Source of the DNA: Chelativorans alearensis
GTDB lineage: Bacteria; Pseudomonadota; Alphaproteobacteria; Rhizobiales; Rhizobiaceae
Assembly: GCF_010993735.1 (NCBI RefSeq)
Contig: NZ_WQNI01000009.1
Coordinates: 310,001-374,000 of the forward strand
DNA: 64,000 nucleotides
Reading direction: 5' to 3'
Part shown: positions 26,984-36,658 of the stretch, piece by piece
How the letters are laid out: each line of letters opens with the position of its first letter
How positions within the stretch are numbered: position 1 is the stretch's first letter
The notes under the pieces: model-generated
Database searches by the model: none
The model's input: only the letters and a program-made list of their open reading frames with translations
What the model was told of the DNA's origin: nothing
Translations under genes and position numbers: made by a program

Positions 26984-27898
26984 TCAGCCGTCCGGGACGG
27001 TATAGCTCTCCCGGCAAAGCGCCACGAAAGCCTCGACCGAGGCCGCCGCCCGCACCTTCCGGCGCCGCGCGACCACAAGTTTCCTCCTTGCCCATTCCTC
27101 CGAGAGGGGCGTGTAGACGAGATCGGTCCCGGCAAGAAGATGGATGCTGGAATTCCGCAGGAAACCGATGCCGAAGCCCGCCTCCACCATGCGCACCAGC
27201 GAGGGGAAGCTCTCCACGTTCACCCGCTCGCCCAGCGCCCGTCCGGATTTGCGCACCGCGTCGCTCAGCAACCGGTCGAGCGCGCCGCCATGATGGACGC
27301 CCACCACCTCGAAATGCGCCACGTCCTCGAATGTGAGCCTTTCGCGCGCCGCGATGCGGCCGGCCAGCGGATGGCCGGGAGAGGCGATAACCCAGACGTG
27401 GTCGTCCTCGAACGGCATCACGTCGAAGTCGGCGAAGTCGTAATAATCGGCGATGATGGCAAGGTCGACCTGGGCGTCCTCCAGCGCCGTGAGTGCGGCA
27501 CGCGCCGCCATCTCCCTTATATCGAGCTGCACGGCCGGATGGCTCTTCGCGTATTCGGCCAGCAGTTCCGGCAGGCGGCCCGAAAGGGCGGAGCTGGTCG
27601 AGGCGATGCGAAGCTGGCCGCCTTCTCCGGATGCAAAACCGGCCATCGCCGTTTCCAGATCGGCGATCTCGCGGAAGATGCGCCGGCAGCCTTCCGCATA
27701 GACCGCGCCCGCCGCCGTGAGCGCCACGCCCTGGGCGGAACGGTCGAACAGCACGATGCCCGAGCGCAGCTCGAGATCGGCGATGCGGCGGCTGATGGCG
27801 GAGGGGGCGATGTTCTCGCGCTCGGCGGCCTTGGCGATCGAGCCGTCCCGGACCAGCGCCAGAACAAGGCGGGCGGTCACGGGATCGAAATGCGTCAT
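26984..27898 (-). CDS. LysR-type transcriptional regulator
   Basis: This is a 304-residue LysR regulator: winged helix LVLALVRDGSIAKAAERENI then APSAISRRIADLELRSGIVLF, followed by an effector domain with RIASTSSALSG and DFDVMPFEDDHVWVIA. It lies downstream of the TTT operon on the opposite strand and next to the two dehydrogenase remnants. It may once have controlled the lost genes. It looks intact. Confidence 0.9.
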   Translation of the reverse strand: MTHFDPVTARLVLALVRDGSIAKAAERENIAPSAISRRIADLELRSGIVLFDRSAQGVALTAAGAVYAEGCRRIFREIADLETAMAGFASGEGGQLRIASTSSALSGRLPELLAEYAKSHPAVQLDIREMAARAALTALEDAQVDLAIIADYYDFADFDVMPFEDDHVWVIASPGHPLAGRIAARERLTFEDVAHFEVVGVHHGGALDRLLSDAVRKSGRALGERVNVESFPSLVRMVEAGFGIGFLRNSSIHLLAGTDLVYTPLSEEWARRKLVVARRRKVRAAASVEAFVALCRESYTVPDG

Positions 27899-27984
27899 CT
27901 GCGGCCCTCCGGTCTCTGCGGAGCGCCACTATAGCAAGCAGCGGCGTGAAATCAGAAGGCCGCCCGCGGCCGCTCGCGACACAC

Positions 27985-28119
27985 TCACTCCGTCAAGCCG
28001 AGCTGGCGACGCGCCTCAGCCGGCAAGCGGTGGACCTCGGTATAGAGCGCGAAGGACTGGTAGAGCCGTATGCGCTCTATCCAACGCTCGATGGCGGCGG
28101 GGAAAGCTTTTATTTTCAT
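27985..28119 (-). CDS. Small DUF1127-like protein (44 residues)
   Basis: A short frame from ATG 28119 to TGA 27985 encodes a 44-residue basic protein. It begins MKIKAFPAAIERWIERIRLY and ends EARRQLGLTE. The final pattern, an arginine-rich helix leading to LGL, is that of the DUF1127/YjiS small proteins that are abundant in rhizobia and linked to RNA handling and phosphate or carbon control. The ribosome site is weak. The frame is supported by its sequence character, not by neighbours. Confidence 0.55.
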   Translation of the reverse strand: MKIKAFPAAIERWIERIRLYQSFALYTEVHRLPAEARRQLGLTE

Positions 28120-28319
28120 AAGAATGGACCGTCTCACGGCATGGATACCCGGTTATTGCCAGGCATTTAATGCCGGCCGGGCACCGCCGCCATCGACCGA
28201 TGGCGAAAGGGGGCATCGCGTTCCGGCATGGCTGTGGCCGCGGGTGTGAGCGCTACTCCCCCGCCTCCTTCTCACGCGCCGCCAAGATGGCGCGGCCCCA
28301 GCCGGTGCTCAGCCTGCCT

Positions 28320-29522
28320 TCAAGCGGCTTTCGGCACAGCACGCGTCTCGACGCCGGCCATGATCGTTACCGCTGCGATGACGAGCACCGCACCGCTCGC
28401 CAGGAAGACGGTCGTCACACCGCTGACGTCGAAGATAAGGCCGCCCGCCGCCGCGCCGGTGGCGATGGCGAGGTTGATCGACGCGACGAAGAGGCCGCCG
28501 GCGCTTTCAGCCTCGTCGGGTACGGCGCGCGTGATCCAGGTGGACCAGGCGACCGGAACCGCACCGAAGGCGAGGCCCCAGAGCGCCACCATCGCCGCGT
28601 CGGCGGCCACATTGCCGCCAAGCGCGGAAAGCGACAGCGCCAGTGTGCCCATGGTCAGCGGCATGATGGCGAGCGTCAGCCGCATCGAGCGCTCGAGCAG
28701 GAACGCGCCGAGATAGTTGCCGAACAAGTTGGCGATGCCGAAGGCCAGGAGGATAATGGAAATACCCGTCACGCCGACGCCGGTCACCGTCTCCAGGAAC
28801 GGCCGGATATAGGTGAAGAAGGCGAAATGGCCGACGAAGACCAGGAGGATCGCGGCCATGGCGAGGCCGACCGCCCGCCGGGAGAGCACCTCGATCAGCG
28901 TGCCGAAGCGCGACTGCCCGCGCGGCGGCAAATCCGGCAGCGTGGCGAACTGCACGGCAAGCGCCAGCACGCCCAAGCCCGCCGCCGCCACGAAGACGGT
29001 ACGCCATCCGGCGACGGCGCCGAGATAGCTGCCCATGGGGGCGGCGAAAATCGTTGCCGCCGACACACCGGAAAACAATATGGAAAGGGCGCGCGGCACA
29101 TAGCGTTCCGGCACCAGCCGCATCATGGTCGCCGCCGACAGCGTCCAGAACCCGCCAAGCGCGACGCCGAGCAGGATGCGGCCGGCAAGCAGCAGCGGCA
29201 GGTTGGGAGCGATCGCCACCAAGAGGTTCGACAGGATGAGCAGGATAGAAAAACCGAGGAGAACGAAGCGCCGGTTGAGCTTCCGCGTCACCGCCGTGAT
29301 CGACAGGCTGGTGATGAGTGCCACCGCCGCGGTCGCCGTCACCGCCTGTCCGGCCATTCCCTCCGTCACGCCGAGTTCCGCGGCTATCGGTGTCAGCAGG
29401 CTGGCGGGCAGGAACTCCGCTCCCACCAGCCCGAATACGCCGAGGCTCATGGAAACCACGGCCCCCCAGGCCGGCGCGGAGCCGGCATCTTCCCCCCTCT
29501 CCGCAATCGTCGCGTCATGCAT
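28320..29522 (-). CDS. MFS transporter, DHA1 family (NepI-like)
   Basis: This is a 400-residue inner-membrane protein with about 12 hydrophobic helices. It has the family-typical EFLPASLLTPIAAELGVTEG near the N-terminus and LLLAGRILLGVALGGFWTLS, resembling sugar or purine-nucleoside efflux proteins such as NepI. It is divergent from the AraC-type regulator at 29603, with an 80-nt shared promoter region. It probably exports a drug or metabolite sensed by that regulator. The substrate is not deducible. Confidence 0.85.
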   Translation of the reverse strand: MHDATIAERGEDAGSAPAWGAVVSMSLGVFGLVGAEFLPASLLTPIAAELGVTEGMAGQAVTATAAVALITSLSITAVTRKLNRRFVLLGFSILLILSNLLVAIAPNLPLLLAGRILLGVALGGFWTLSAATMMRLVPERYVPRALSILFSGVSAATIFAAPMGSYLGAVAGWRTVFVAAAGLGVLALAVQFATLPDLPPRGQSRFGTLIEVLSRRAVGLAMAAILLVFVGHFAFFTYIRPFLETVTGVGVTGISIILLAFGIANLFGNYLGAFLLERSMRLTLAIMPLTMGTLALSLSALGGNVAADAAMVALWGLAFGAVPVAWSTWITRAVPDEAESAGGLFVASINLAIATGAAAGGLIFDVSGVTTVFLASGAVLVIAAVTIMAGVETRAVPKAA

Positions 29523-29602
29523 CTGCAGGATCCTCTGGTTGATGAAGTCGATCGCTTGCAGATGGGTGGCGGTTTCGGACGATCCATGCCATAATCTCCG
29601 GA

Positions 29603-30607
29603 ATGCTTGATCGAAACTCCGAAATACAAACGGAAGCAGCCCGCGCCGATCCGATCAGCGAGCTGCTCATGGGCATGCGCCTTCGCGGCGCCAGCTACGG
29701 CAAGCTGCGGCTTGCGCCGCCCTTCGGCATCCACTTCCCGGCCGCGCCCGAAGCCCGCTTCCAGTTCATCGCCGCCGGCAACGTCTATCTTCAGTCGGAA
29801 GGGCTTGCGCCGAGGCCGCTTGCCTGCGGCGATGCAATCCTGCTGCCGCGGGGCGACGGCCACTCCCTCGTCTCCGCGCCGGGCGTCGCGGTGCGTCCCG
29901 TCGACAGCTTCGAGAGGACCCCGCTGTGCGCCGACGTCTGCGCCGTGAGCAAGGCCCCGGAGGATGCGAGCCGCACAAAGGATGTCCTGATCTTCACCGG
30001 CCGCATGGAGTTCGAGCTCGATACGCTGCATCCGCTCGTAGGCCTCATGCCGCAGGTCATGTCGGTCGGCGCGCTTCTCGCCCGGCAGCCGGAGATCATG
30101 CCGCTTCTGTCGGCGATGGAGCGCGAGATGGCGACCGAGCGCGCGGGCTCGGCCGGCATTCTCGCGCGGCTTGCCGATGTGGTCGCCGCCACCATCGTGC
30201 GGGGCTGGGTGGAATGCGGCTGCGGCGATGCGACAGGGTGGATCGAGGCGCTGCGCGATCCGCGCCTCGGCCGTGTCATCGCCGCGCTGCACCGCGATCC
30301 CGGCCGCGCCTGGACGGTGGCCGAAATGGCGGCGGAGATGGGTAGTTCCCGCTCTGTCTTCGCGGAACGCTTCGCAGCCGCCACCGGCACCACGCCGCTG
30401 CGCTATGTCGCCGCTTTGCGCATGCGGCTCGCCACGCAGTGGATCGGACGCGATCGGATCGCGATCGACACCGTCGCTAGACGCCTCGGCTACGGCTCGC
30501 AAGCCGCGTTCGCCCGCGCCTATAAGCGCGTCACCGGCCACCCGCCGGGAAAAGCCCGCGCGCCGACGCCGCCGATACCGCGCGAAGCCCCGACGGCGCC
30601 GCTGTAG
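29603..30607 (+). CDS. AraC-family transcriptional regulator with cupin-type N-terminal domain
   Basis: This is a 334-residue protein. The N-terminal 190 residues fit the cupin_6 sensor domain (GKLRLAPPFGIHFPAAPE, CGDAILLPRGDGH, MPQVMSVGALLARQPE). The C-terminal 100 residues are an AraC DNA-binding domain (WTVAEMAAEMGSSRSVFAER and VARRLGYGSQAAFARAYKR). Such regulators usually activate the divergent transporter gene, here the MFS exporter at 28320. Confidence 0.9.
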   Translation: MLDRNSEIQTEAARADPISELLMGMRLRGASYGKLRLAPPFGIHFPAAPEARFQFIAAGNVYLQSEGLAPRPLACGDAILLPRGDGHSLVSAPGVAVRPVDSFERTPLCADVCAVSKAPEDASRTKDVLIFTGRMEFELDTLHPLVGLMPQVMSVGALLARQPEIMPLLSAMEREMATERAGSAGILARLADVVAATIVRGWVECGCGDATGWIEALRDPRLGRVIAALHRDPGRAWTVAEMAAEMGSSRSVFAERFAAATGTTPLRYVAALRMRLATQWIGRDRIAIDTVARRLGYGSQAAFARAYKRVTGHPPGKARAPTPPIPREAPTAPL

Positions 30608-30621
30608 CCGCTCCCGCTCGC

Positions 30622-31221
30622 TCAGCCCTGCAACGACCAGCGATCGATCACGTTGTACCGCGTAAGCCCCCGCTCGCTGTGGACGAGCGCGAATTCCCTC
30701 GCCACGAAGCGGATCGGCTCGATCGCCTGCATGGGCACCGGTTCCGGCCCGTAGAACAGCGTCATATGCGGCGTGAAAGGCTCCGCCGCCCTCAACCCGT
30801 TCTTCTCCATGGCGGCGCCGAGGGATTTGTGAAGCGCCGGCAGAGCCTCTCCGTCCCCGAGCAGAACCAGCGGCCGCTTTCGCTCTCCGCCAGTGATCGA
30901 TGGGGCGCCCTCGAAGCTTTTGACGAAGCGAAAAACCACCTCGAACGGATGCATCGAAACGGCTTTTCCGGCCTGCCTCGCCGCATAAACGAATTTGGTC
31001 CGCAGGTACCCGTAATCCCCCACATGCTGCAGCGAGATGTGGAGGCGCGGCGCCTGAAGCAGCGTCCCCCGCAGGTGATTTTCGCAAACGAAGCGCTCTG
31101 CGAACCCTCGCGCGTAGATGGCTGTTTCGGTATCCGGAAACAGGCAGAAAAACAGCCGCTCCGGCCGTTTGGGCCGCTTTGGCCAAGGCGGCAAGCAGTA
31201 AAACTCGAATACGCCTTGCAT
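30622..31221 (-). CDS. 2H-phosphoesterase superfamily protein (2'-5' RNA ligase-like)
   Basis: This is a 199-residue protein with the two HxS/TxL motifs of the 2H superfamily: HISL in the first half and HMTL in the second, about 90 residues apart. RLFFCLFPDTE marks the start of the fold. Members act on cyclic phosphates or 2'-5' linked RNA ends. The N-terminal 20 residues (proline- and lysine-rich) may be an extension, with a later start possible. It stands alone, convergent with the AraC gene. Confidence 0.85.
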   Translation of the reverse strand: MQGVFEFYCLPPWPKRPKRPERLFFCLFPDTETAIYARGFAERFVCENHLRGTLLQAPRLHISLQHVGDYGYLRTKFVYAARQAGKAVSMHPFEVVFRFVKSFEGAPSITGGERKRPLVLLGDGEALPALHKSLGAAMEKNGLRAAEPFTPHMTLFYGPEPVPMQAIEPIRFVAREFALVHSERGLTRYNVIDRWSLQG

Positions 31222-31370
31222 ACGCGCACATCACAGCCACCCGCCACGCCCCTATGTCACAGGGCAAGAGAACATAACATGAACAAACTTGCAAGAAAGA
31301 AAACACGGATTCGCGCCGACTTACAGCGCCAGCGCAGGCGCGCTTCGAATGACCGGTGTTCAGCCTGCCA

Positions 31371-32114
31371 TCACGCGACCGCCTTTGGCGGTGCAAACCC
31401 AGCGAGCGCGCCGGTGTAGGCCTTCCGCGCGGGAAAGGCGTAGGCGCCCCTCTTGCCGGTCGTAAGCCCGAGCGAAACGAGCGCCTCTGCTTGTTTGACG
31501 GCCGCGCCCACCCCGTCGACCACCGGCACGCCGAACTCGCCCTGAAGCTCGGCGGCAAGGTCGGCCATCCCAGCGCAGCCAAGCACGATTGCCTCTGCCC
31601 GGTCGTCCTCAAGCGCGCGGGCGATCTCAGCGCGCAGCTTGGCGGCGGCGCTCGAAGCCGGGTCCTCCAGGGAAAGCACGGGAATGTCGGCCGCCCTGAC
31701 GCGGGCGCGCGGCGCCATCCCATAGCGCGCCACCAGCCCCTCCACCGGCACGCGCGAGCGCTCGGTGGTGGTGACCACCGTGAAGCGCTGGGCGATGAAG
31801 GCGGCAAGGCTGAGAGCCGCCTCGCAGATGCCGACGACCGGAATGCCGGCCATGGCGCGCGCGGCATCGAGGCCCGTATCGTCGAAGCAGGCGATGACGG
31901 CCGCATCGGCGCCCGCCGCTTCGCCGCGCGCGATCTCCTTGAGCAGCCCCGGCACGGCCAGCGCCTCGTCGTAGTAGCCCTCGATGGAGGCGGGGCCCAT
32001 GCTGGACGTGACCGCTTCGATCGCGGTCGAGCCGGCTGCGGCCCGGCGCGCGGCGGCCTCGATGGTGGCCGTCATGCTGGCGGTCGTGTTCGGGTTGACG
32101 ACGAGGATGCGCAT
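31371..32114 (-). CDS. Asp/Glu/hydantoin racemase family protein
   Basis: This 247-residue protein begins MRILVVNPNTTASMTATIEA, as in HyuE-type racemases. It has the two active-site cysteine regions, AAVIACFDDTGLDAAR and AIVLGCAGMADLA. It is the last gene of a polyamine-type ABC transporter operon, 17 nt after the second permease. The longer open frame that runs through the permease gene is a shadow. It may racemise an imported amino acid or hydantoin; this is inference from family and position. Confidence 0.88.
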   Translation of the reverse strand: MRILVVNPNTTASMTATIEAAARRAAAGSTAIEAVTSSMGPASIEGYYDEALAVPGLLKEIARGEAAGADAAVIACFDDTGLDAARAMAGIPVVGICEAALSLAAFIAQRFTVVTTTERSRVPVEGLVARYGMAPRARVRAADIPVLSLEDPASSAAAKLRAEIARALEDDRAEAIVLGCAGMADLAAELQGEFGVPVVDGVGAAVKQAEALVSLGLTTGKRGAYAFPARKAYTGALAGFAPPKAVA

Positions 32115-32131
32115 TGCGTGGATAAGCTCCC

Positions 32132-32950
32132 TCAGCCGCGCGCGCTGCGGCGGCGGAGATAGACGATACAGCCGAGCGTGGCCAGGATGACGAGGAAGGA
32201 GAAGACCGTGGTGACGGTGCCCAGCGCGTAGAGCACGGGTGTCGTCACATTGGTCGTCATGCCGTAAATCTCCAGCGGCAGCGTGTTGTAGGTGCCGGCC
32301 GTCATGAGGCTGCGGGCGAACTCGTCGTAGGAAAGCGTGAAGCCGAACAGGCCGACGCCGATCAGGCTCGGCGCGATCATCGGCAGGACGACGTGACGGA
32401 AGGTCTGCCACGGCGTCGCGCCCAGGTCGCGCGCGGCCTCCTCGTAGGCCGGCGAGAAGCGGTTGAAGACCGCGAACATGATCAGCACGCCGAAGGGCAG
32501 CGTCCATGTCAGATGCGCGCCGAACGCGGAGGTGTACCAGGAGGGGCGGAAGCCGATCTGCTGGAACATCACGCCGATGCCGAGCGAGATGATGATGGAA
32601 GGCACGACGAGGCTGGCGACGGCCACGTAGAAGAGCGCCGTGGAGCCGAAGAACCGGCGCCGGAAGGCAAGGCCGGCGAGCAGCGAGACGGCCACGGTTA
32701 CGCCCATCACCATCAGGCCGAGGATGAAGGATCGCCGGAAGCTGCCGCCGAAATCGCCGACCGCCTGCTGCTCGAACAGGTTGGCGAACCAGTGCAGCGA
32801 CATGCCGTTGAGCGGAAAGGTGAGCCCGCCGGCAGGCCCCTGGAAGGACAGGACCAGGATCGCCGAAAGGGGGCCGTAGAGGAACAGCACGAAGAGAATG
32901 AAGAAAGCCGCAAGGAGGTAGAACCCGGCGGTGCGTTTCTCGTGGTCCAT
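32132..32950 (-). CDS. ABC transporter permease, PotC type
   Basis: This is a 272-residue permease with six predicted helices and the EAA-loop segment EEAARDLGATPWQTFRHVVLP, typical of spermidine/putrescine-family importers. It pairs with the permease encoded 3 nt upstream. The substrate is not fixed by sequence; the operon also encodes an Asp/Glu-type racemase, so an amine or amino-acid derivative is plausible. Confidence 0.9.
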   Translation of the reverse strand: MDHEKRTAGFYLLAAFFILFVLFLYGPLSAILVLSFQGPAGGLTFPLNGMSLHWFANLFEQQAVGDFGGSFRRSFILGLMVMGVTVAVSLLAGLAFRRRFFGSTALFYVAVASLVVPSIIISLGIGVMFQQIGFRPSWYTSAFGAHLTWTLPFGVLIMFAVFNRFSPAYEEAARDLGATPWQTFRHVVLPMIAPSLIGVGLFGFTLSYDEFARSLMTAGTYNTLPLEIYGMTTNVTTPVLYALGTVTTVFSFLVILATLGCIVYLRRRSARG

Positions 32951-32953
32951 CGT

Positions 32954-33862
32954 TCACAGCTCCTTGCGGATGTCGACAACCCGCAGGATGCCGGCGACGA
33001 GGAGGAGGACGAGGACGAGCAGCACCACCGCGTTGGCGGCGGCGGCCGGGTATTGCAGCAGCGACATCTGGTTCTTCATGATAAGCGCGACGGAAGCGCT
33101 CTGCCCGCCGGACATCACCTGCACCGTGATGAAGTCAGCCATCACCAGCGTGACGACGAAGATCGTGCCGATGGCCATGCCCGGCTTGGCCAGCGGGATG
33201 ATGACGTTCCAGAGGATCTGCCGCCCGCTGGCGCCGGCGTCTCGCGCCGCCTCGATCAGCGAGCGGTCGATGCGCATCAGCGTGTTGAAGATCGGCACCA
33301 CCATGAACAGCGTGTAGAGATGGACCATGGCCAGCACGACCGCGAACTCGGAGTAGAGCAGCCATTCGAGCGGCGCCGGCACCAGCCCGCTCTCCACCAG
33401 CGCCGCGTTGACCAGCCCGTTGCGGCCAAGCACCGGGATCCACGAGATCATGCGGATGATGTTGGAGGTGAGGAAAGGCACGGTGCAGACCAGGAACAAG
33501 ACGATCTGCATCGCCGTCGTGCGGATGTGGAATGCCAGGAAATAGGCCACCCAGAAGCCGATGAAGAGCGTGAGCGCCCAGACGATGGCGGCGAATTTGA
33601 GCGTGTTGAGATAGGTCTTCCAGGTGACCCAGGAGCCGAGCGCCTCGGTGTAGTTGTAGGTCACGAAATCGGGATAGAGCCGGGCGAAATCGTAGTCCCA
33701 GAAGCTCACCACGACGATCATGAGAATGGGCGCCACGAGAAACGCACCGAGGATCAGCGTCAGCGGCGCGGCCTGGAGATAGGGCGCGAGGCGGGCGAGG
33801 TTGAAGCGGCTGGCGGGCTTGGCGGCGGCTCCGTCCACATGCTGTTCAGCGGCGATGGTCAT
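32954..33862 (-). CDS. ABC transporter permease, PotB type
   Basis: This is a 302-residue inner-membrane permease. The coupling loop reads IEAARDAGASGRQILWNVIIP and the segment AQAFTIPF-like PFLTSNIIRMISWIPVLGRNG is also typical of PotB/PotH proteins. The second permease follows after a 3-nt gap. The binding-protein gene lies 118 nt upstream on the same strand. Confidence 0.9.
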   Translation of the reverse strand: MTIAAEQHVDGAAAKPASRFNLARLAPYLQAAPLTLILGAFLVAPILMIVVVSFWDYDFARLYPDFVTYNYTEALGSWVTWKTYLNTLKFAAIVWALTLFIGFWVAYFLAFHIRTTAMQIVLFLVCTVPFLTSNIIRMISWIPVLGRNGLVNAALVESGLVPAPLEWLLYSEFAVVLAMVHLYTLFMVVPIFNTLMRIDRSLIEAARDAGASGRQILWNVIIPLAKPGMAIGTIFVVTLVMADFITVQVMSGGQSASVALIMKNQMSLLQYPAAAANAVVLLVLVLLLVAGILRVVDIRKEL

Positions 33863-33980
33863 CGTGGTCTTCCATCGTGATATTGCAGCGTCCCTTCGCG
33901 CCCCACTCTGTCCTCCCGAGCTTTTGTCGAGGGGCGGACAGAGGGGGGCGCGAAGTGCGTCGGCATTCCAGTCTGCTCGA

Positions 33981-35270
33981 TCAGGACGCGATGAACTCGT
34001 TCCAGCGGCGCACCATGTAGCGGTCCTCGTCCATCACCGAGTTCCAGCAGGCGACCTTGCCCATGCGCTCCTCGAAAGAGCCGCCGTCGCGCACGGCACC
34101 TGCCTTTTCCATCACCTTTCCATCGGGCGCGAGGATGTCGCCCTCGGCGGGCTTGCCCTCGACCCAGAAGCCCCACTCGTCTTCCGACATGTGCTCCTTG
34201 GCCGTTTCCATGGCGGCGGAATAGTAGCCTTGGCGGTTAAGATAGGCGCCGACCCAGCCCGACAGGTACCAGTCGATGTATTCGTAGGCCGCGTCGAGCT
34301 TGGCGCCCTCCAGATGCGCGGCAAGGCCGAGGCCGCCGCCCCAGGCGCGGTAGCCTTCCTTGAGCGGCTGGTAGACGCAAGGGATGCCCTTGGCCCGGAC
34401 GGCGGCGACCGCCGGCGACCACATGGACTGGATCACCACCTCGCCCGAGGACATCAGATTGACGCTCTCGTCGAAGGATTTCCAGAAGGCGCGGAACTGG
34501 CCGTCGGCCTTGGCCTTGATGAGGAAGTCGATGGTCTTGTCGATCTCCTCCGTCGTCATGTTGCCCTTGTCGGCATAGGTGATCTCGCCCATCGCCTCCA
34601 TGATCATGGCGGCATCCATGATGCCGATGGAGGGGATGTTCAGGATCGAGGTCTTGCCCTTGAAGGCGGGGTCCATGATATCGGCCCAGGTGGTGATCTC
34701 GCGGCCGACGAGGTCCGGCCGGATGCCCAGCGTGTCGGCGTTGTAGATGGTGGGCACCATGGTCAGCCAGTCGGTCGGCTCGGCGGCGAATGTCGTCGAC
34801 CCTTGCGCCTCCACGAAGCCGACCGTGTGCGGCGCCGTGCCCTGCGCGATGTCGCTGTCCGGCGTCAGCTTGCCATCTATGAAGAGCGGGACGATCTTGT
34901 CGTAATATTTGAGCTTCGACACCTCCATCGGCTGCATGACGCCGGCGGGGAACACCTTCTTGGCGATCCAGTATTCGATATCGGCGATGTCGTAGCTGTC
35001 GGGCTGGGTGACGGCGCGCTGCGCGGCGGCGTCCGAATCCGTCGCGGTCATCTCGAGCGTGATGCCGAGATCCTCCTTGCACTTCTGGGCGATGGCGTTG
35101 AGGTTCGAGACGCCGGTGCCGAACTGGCGCAGGGTGATCGGGTTTTGCGCCCAGATGGTCGGAAAGCCGGTGATGGCGCCCGAGCCGGCCGCAAGGCCGG
35201 CGGCCGCCGCTCCGGTCTTCAGCAGCGCGCGGCGCGAGATTCCTTTTTGTCCCGTTGTCGTCCTGGTCAT
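33981..35270 (-). CDS. ABC transporter solute-binding protein, PotD/PotF type
   Basis: This is a 429-residue periplasmic protein from ATG 35270 with a twin-arginine signal (ISRRALLKTGAAAAGLAAG) and mature start near FPTIWAQNPITLRQF. The body has YDIADIEYWIAKK, FKGKTSILNIPSIGIMDAAM and AHLEGAKLDAAYEYIDWYLSG, as in bacterial extracellular proteins of the spermidine/putrescine group. It is encoded between the ATPase and the permeases. An apparent extension to 35444 enters the ATPase gene and is spurious. Confidence 0.88.
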   Translation of the reverse strand: MTRTTTGQKGISRRALLKTGAAAAGLAAGSGAITGFPTIWAQNPITLRQFGTGVSNLNAIAQKCKEDLGITLEMTATDSDAAAQRAVTQPDSYDIADIEYWIAKKVFPAGVMQPMEVSKLKYYDKIVPLFIDGKLTPDSDIAQGTAPHTVGFVEAQGSTTFAAEPTDWLTMVPTIYNADTLGIRPDLVGREITTWADIMDPAFKGKTSILNIPSIGIMDAAMIMEAMGEITYADKGNMTTEEIDKTIDFLIKAKADGQFRAFWKSFDESVNLMSSGEVVIQSMWSPAVAAVRAKGIPCVYQPLKEGYRAWGGGLGLAAHLEGAKLDAAYEYIDWYLSGWVGAYLNRQGYYSAAMETAKEHMSEDEWGFWVEGKPAEGDILAPDGKVMEKAGAVRDGGSFEERMGKVACWNSVMDEDRYMVRRWNEFIAS

Positions 35271-35304
35271 AGCTGTTCCCCTTTTTTTTCGGATGGTTGT
35301 TTCT

Positions 35305-36393
35305 TCAGGCGTCGAGGCGGCCGAGGACGATGGCGTCTTCGGCCTCCCATGCCAGCGGCACCGTCTCGCCAACCCTGATGGGCCGGGCGAAGAACGCCGT
35401 GTCGCCGACGATCGCGGTGAAGTCGTCGATGCCCGCACCGGCAAACGACAGCTTCACGGAAGAACCGCGATATTCGATGTTGGAAACGGTGCCGGTGAAG
35501 CCGAGCGTGGGGTCGTCCGCCTCGCCGATCCTCACCCGGTCGGTGCGGATGGCGATGTCGGCTGCTTCTCCGGCCGTCCGCCCGCCTCCCCTCGCCACGA
35601 AGGCGCCGCCGCCTTCCACGCCGATTGTCACGGAGCCCTCGGCAGCGGCGGTGACGGTGCCGCCGAGCACATTGTGATCGCCCATGAAGCGCGCCACGAA
35701 GGCGGTCGCTGGACGCTCGAACACGGTGCGCGGCACCGCCGCCTGCTCGATGCGCCCGTCATTCATCACAACGACCATGTCGGCCAGCGCCATGGCCTCC
35801 TCCTGGCTGTGGGTGACGTGAACGAAGGTGATGCCGAGCTTGGATTGCAGTTTCTTGAGCTCGGCCCGCATCCTGATCTTCAGGAACGGGTCGAGCGCCG
35901 AAAGCGGCTCGTCGAGAAGCAGCGCCTCGGGATCGGTGATGAGCGCGCGCGCCAGCGCCACCCGCTGCTGCTGGCCGCCCGAAAGCTGCGCCGGCCGGCG
36001 CGCGGCATATTCCTCCATATGCGTCAGCCGCAACATCTCCAGCGCCCTTGCATGACGCTCCGCCTTGGGCACGCCCTTCATCTTCAGGCTGAAGGCGACG
36101 TTTTCGGCCACGTCCAGATGCGGAAAGAGCGCATAGGACTGGAACATCATCGCCGTGCCGCGGCGCGCCGGCGGCAGGCCGGTCACCACCGTGTTGCCGA
36201 GCCTGATGTCGCCCGAGGAAATGCTCTCGTGGCCGGCGATCATGCGCAGCGTGGAAGATTTCCCGCAGCCCGAGGGCCCGAGCAGGCAGCAATAACTGCC
36301 GGCCGGAATCTTGAGGCTGACCGCGCGAACCGCCGTCGTCGCTCCATAGGTCTTGGTCACGGAGACGATATCGATCGCTGCGGCCTTGCTCAT
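35305..36393 (-). CDS. ABC transporter ATPase, PotA type
   Basis: This 362-residue protein has Walker A GPSGCGKSS, the signature [15 protein letters not shown], Walker B ALLLDEPLSALD and a C-terminal TOBE domain (from about residue 270). It is the first gene of the operon. The divergent GntR gene begins 265 nt away, and an inverted repeat suited to such a regulator lies between. The frame extends to 36423, but ATG 36393 gives the natural start. Confidence 0.92.
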   Translation of the reverse strand: MSKAAAIDIVSVTKTYGATTAVRAVSLKIPAGSYCCLLGPSGCGKSSTLRMIAGHESISSGDIRLGNTVVTGLPPARRGTAMMFQSYALFPHLDVAENVAFSLKMKGVPKAERHARALEMLRLTHMEEYAARRPAQLSGGQQQRVALARALITDPEALLLDEPLSALDPFLKIRMRAELKKLQSKLGITFVHVTHSQEEAMALADMVVVMNDGRIEQAAVPRTVFERPATAFVARFMGDHNVLGGTVTAAAEGSVTIGVEGGGAFVARGGGRTAGEAADIAIRTDRVRIGEADDPTLGFTGTVSNIEYRGSSVKLSFAGAGIDDFTAIVGDTAFFARPIRVGETVPLAWEAEDAIVLGRLDA

Positions 36394-36563
36394 GCGCTTT
36401 CCCTTCTGCTCGGGAAAAGGCAATGCATTATGTGTGCCAGTTGAGTGATCTATTGATAAGTTGTTGCTTTATCTACTTTTTCAGAAAACCCGCAGCAAAC
36501 CGAAACCTGGCGCACAAAGCGGCAATGCCCAAAATATGAGCATATTGTCTCCTATTTTGGCAG

Positions 36564-36579
36564 AGATTGTATCCAATCT
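36564..36579. promoter_or_regulatory. Inverted repeat AGATTG-TATC-CAATCT, candidate GntR operator
   Basis: Perfect 6-bp arms with a 4-nt spacer lie in the AT-rich region between the divergent PotA-type operon and the GntR gene, 80 nt before the GntR start codon. FCD-family regulators bind short palindromes of this kind. No experimental match is implied. Confidence 0.5.
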
Positions 36580-36658
36580 TTGCTATGATCGCATTCAAAT
36601 AGACTCTTCCCTCAGCGGCATTTCAGGCTAGAACAGGACGAATTGAGCTCAAGGTGCC

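Noticed and set aside
29447-31906. An 819-codon minus-strand open frame
   Set aside because: It runs antisense through the AraC gene and out of frame through the 2H phosphoesterase and racemase; a GC-skew shadow.
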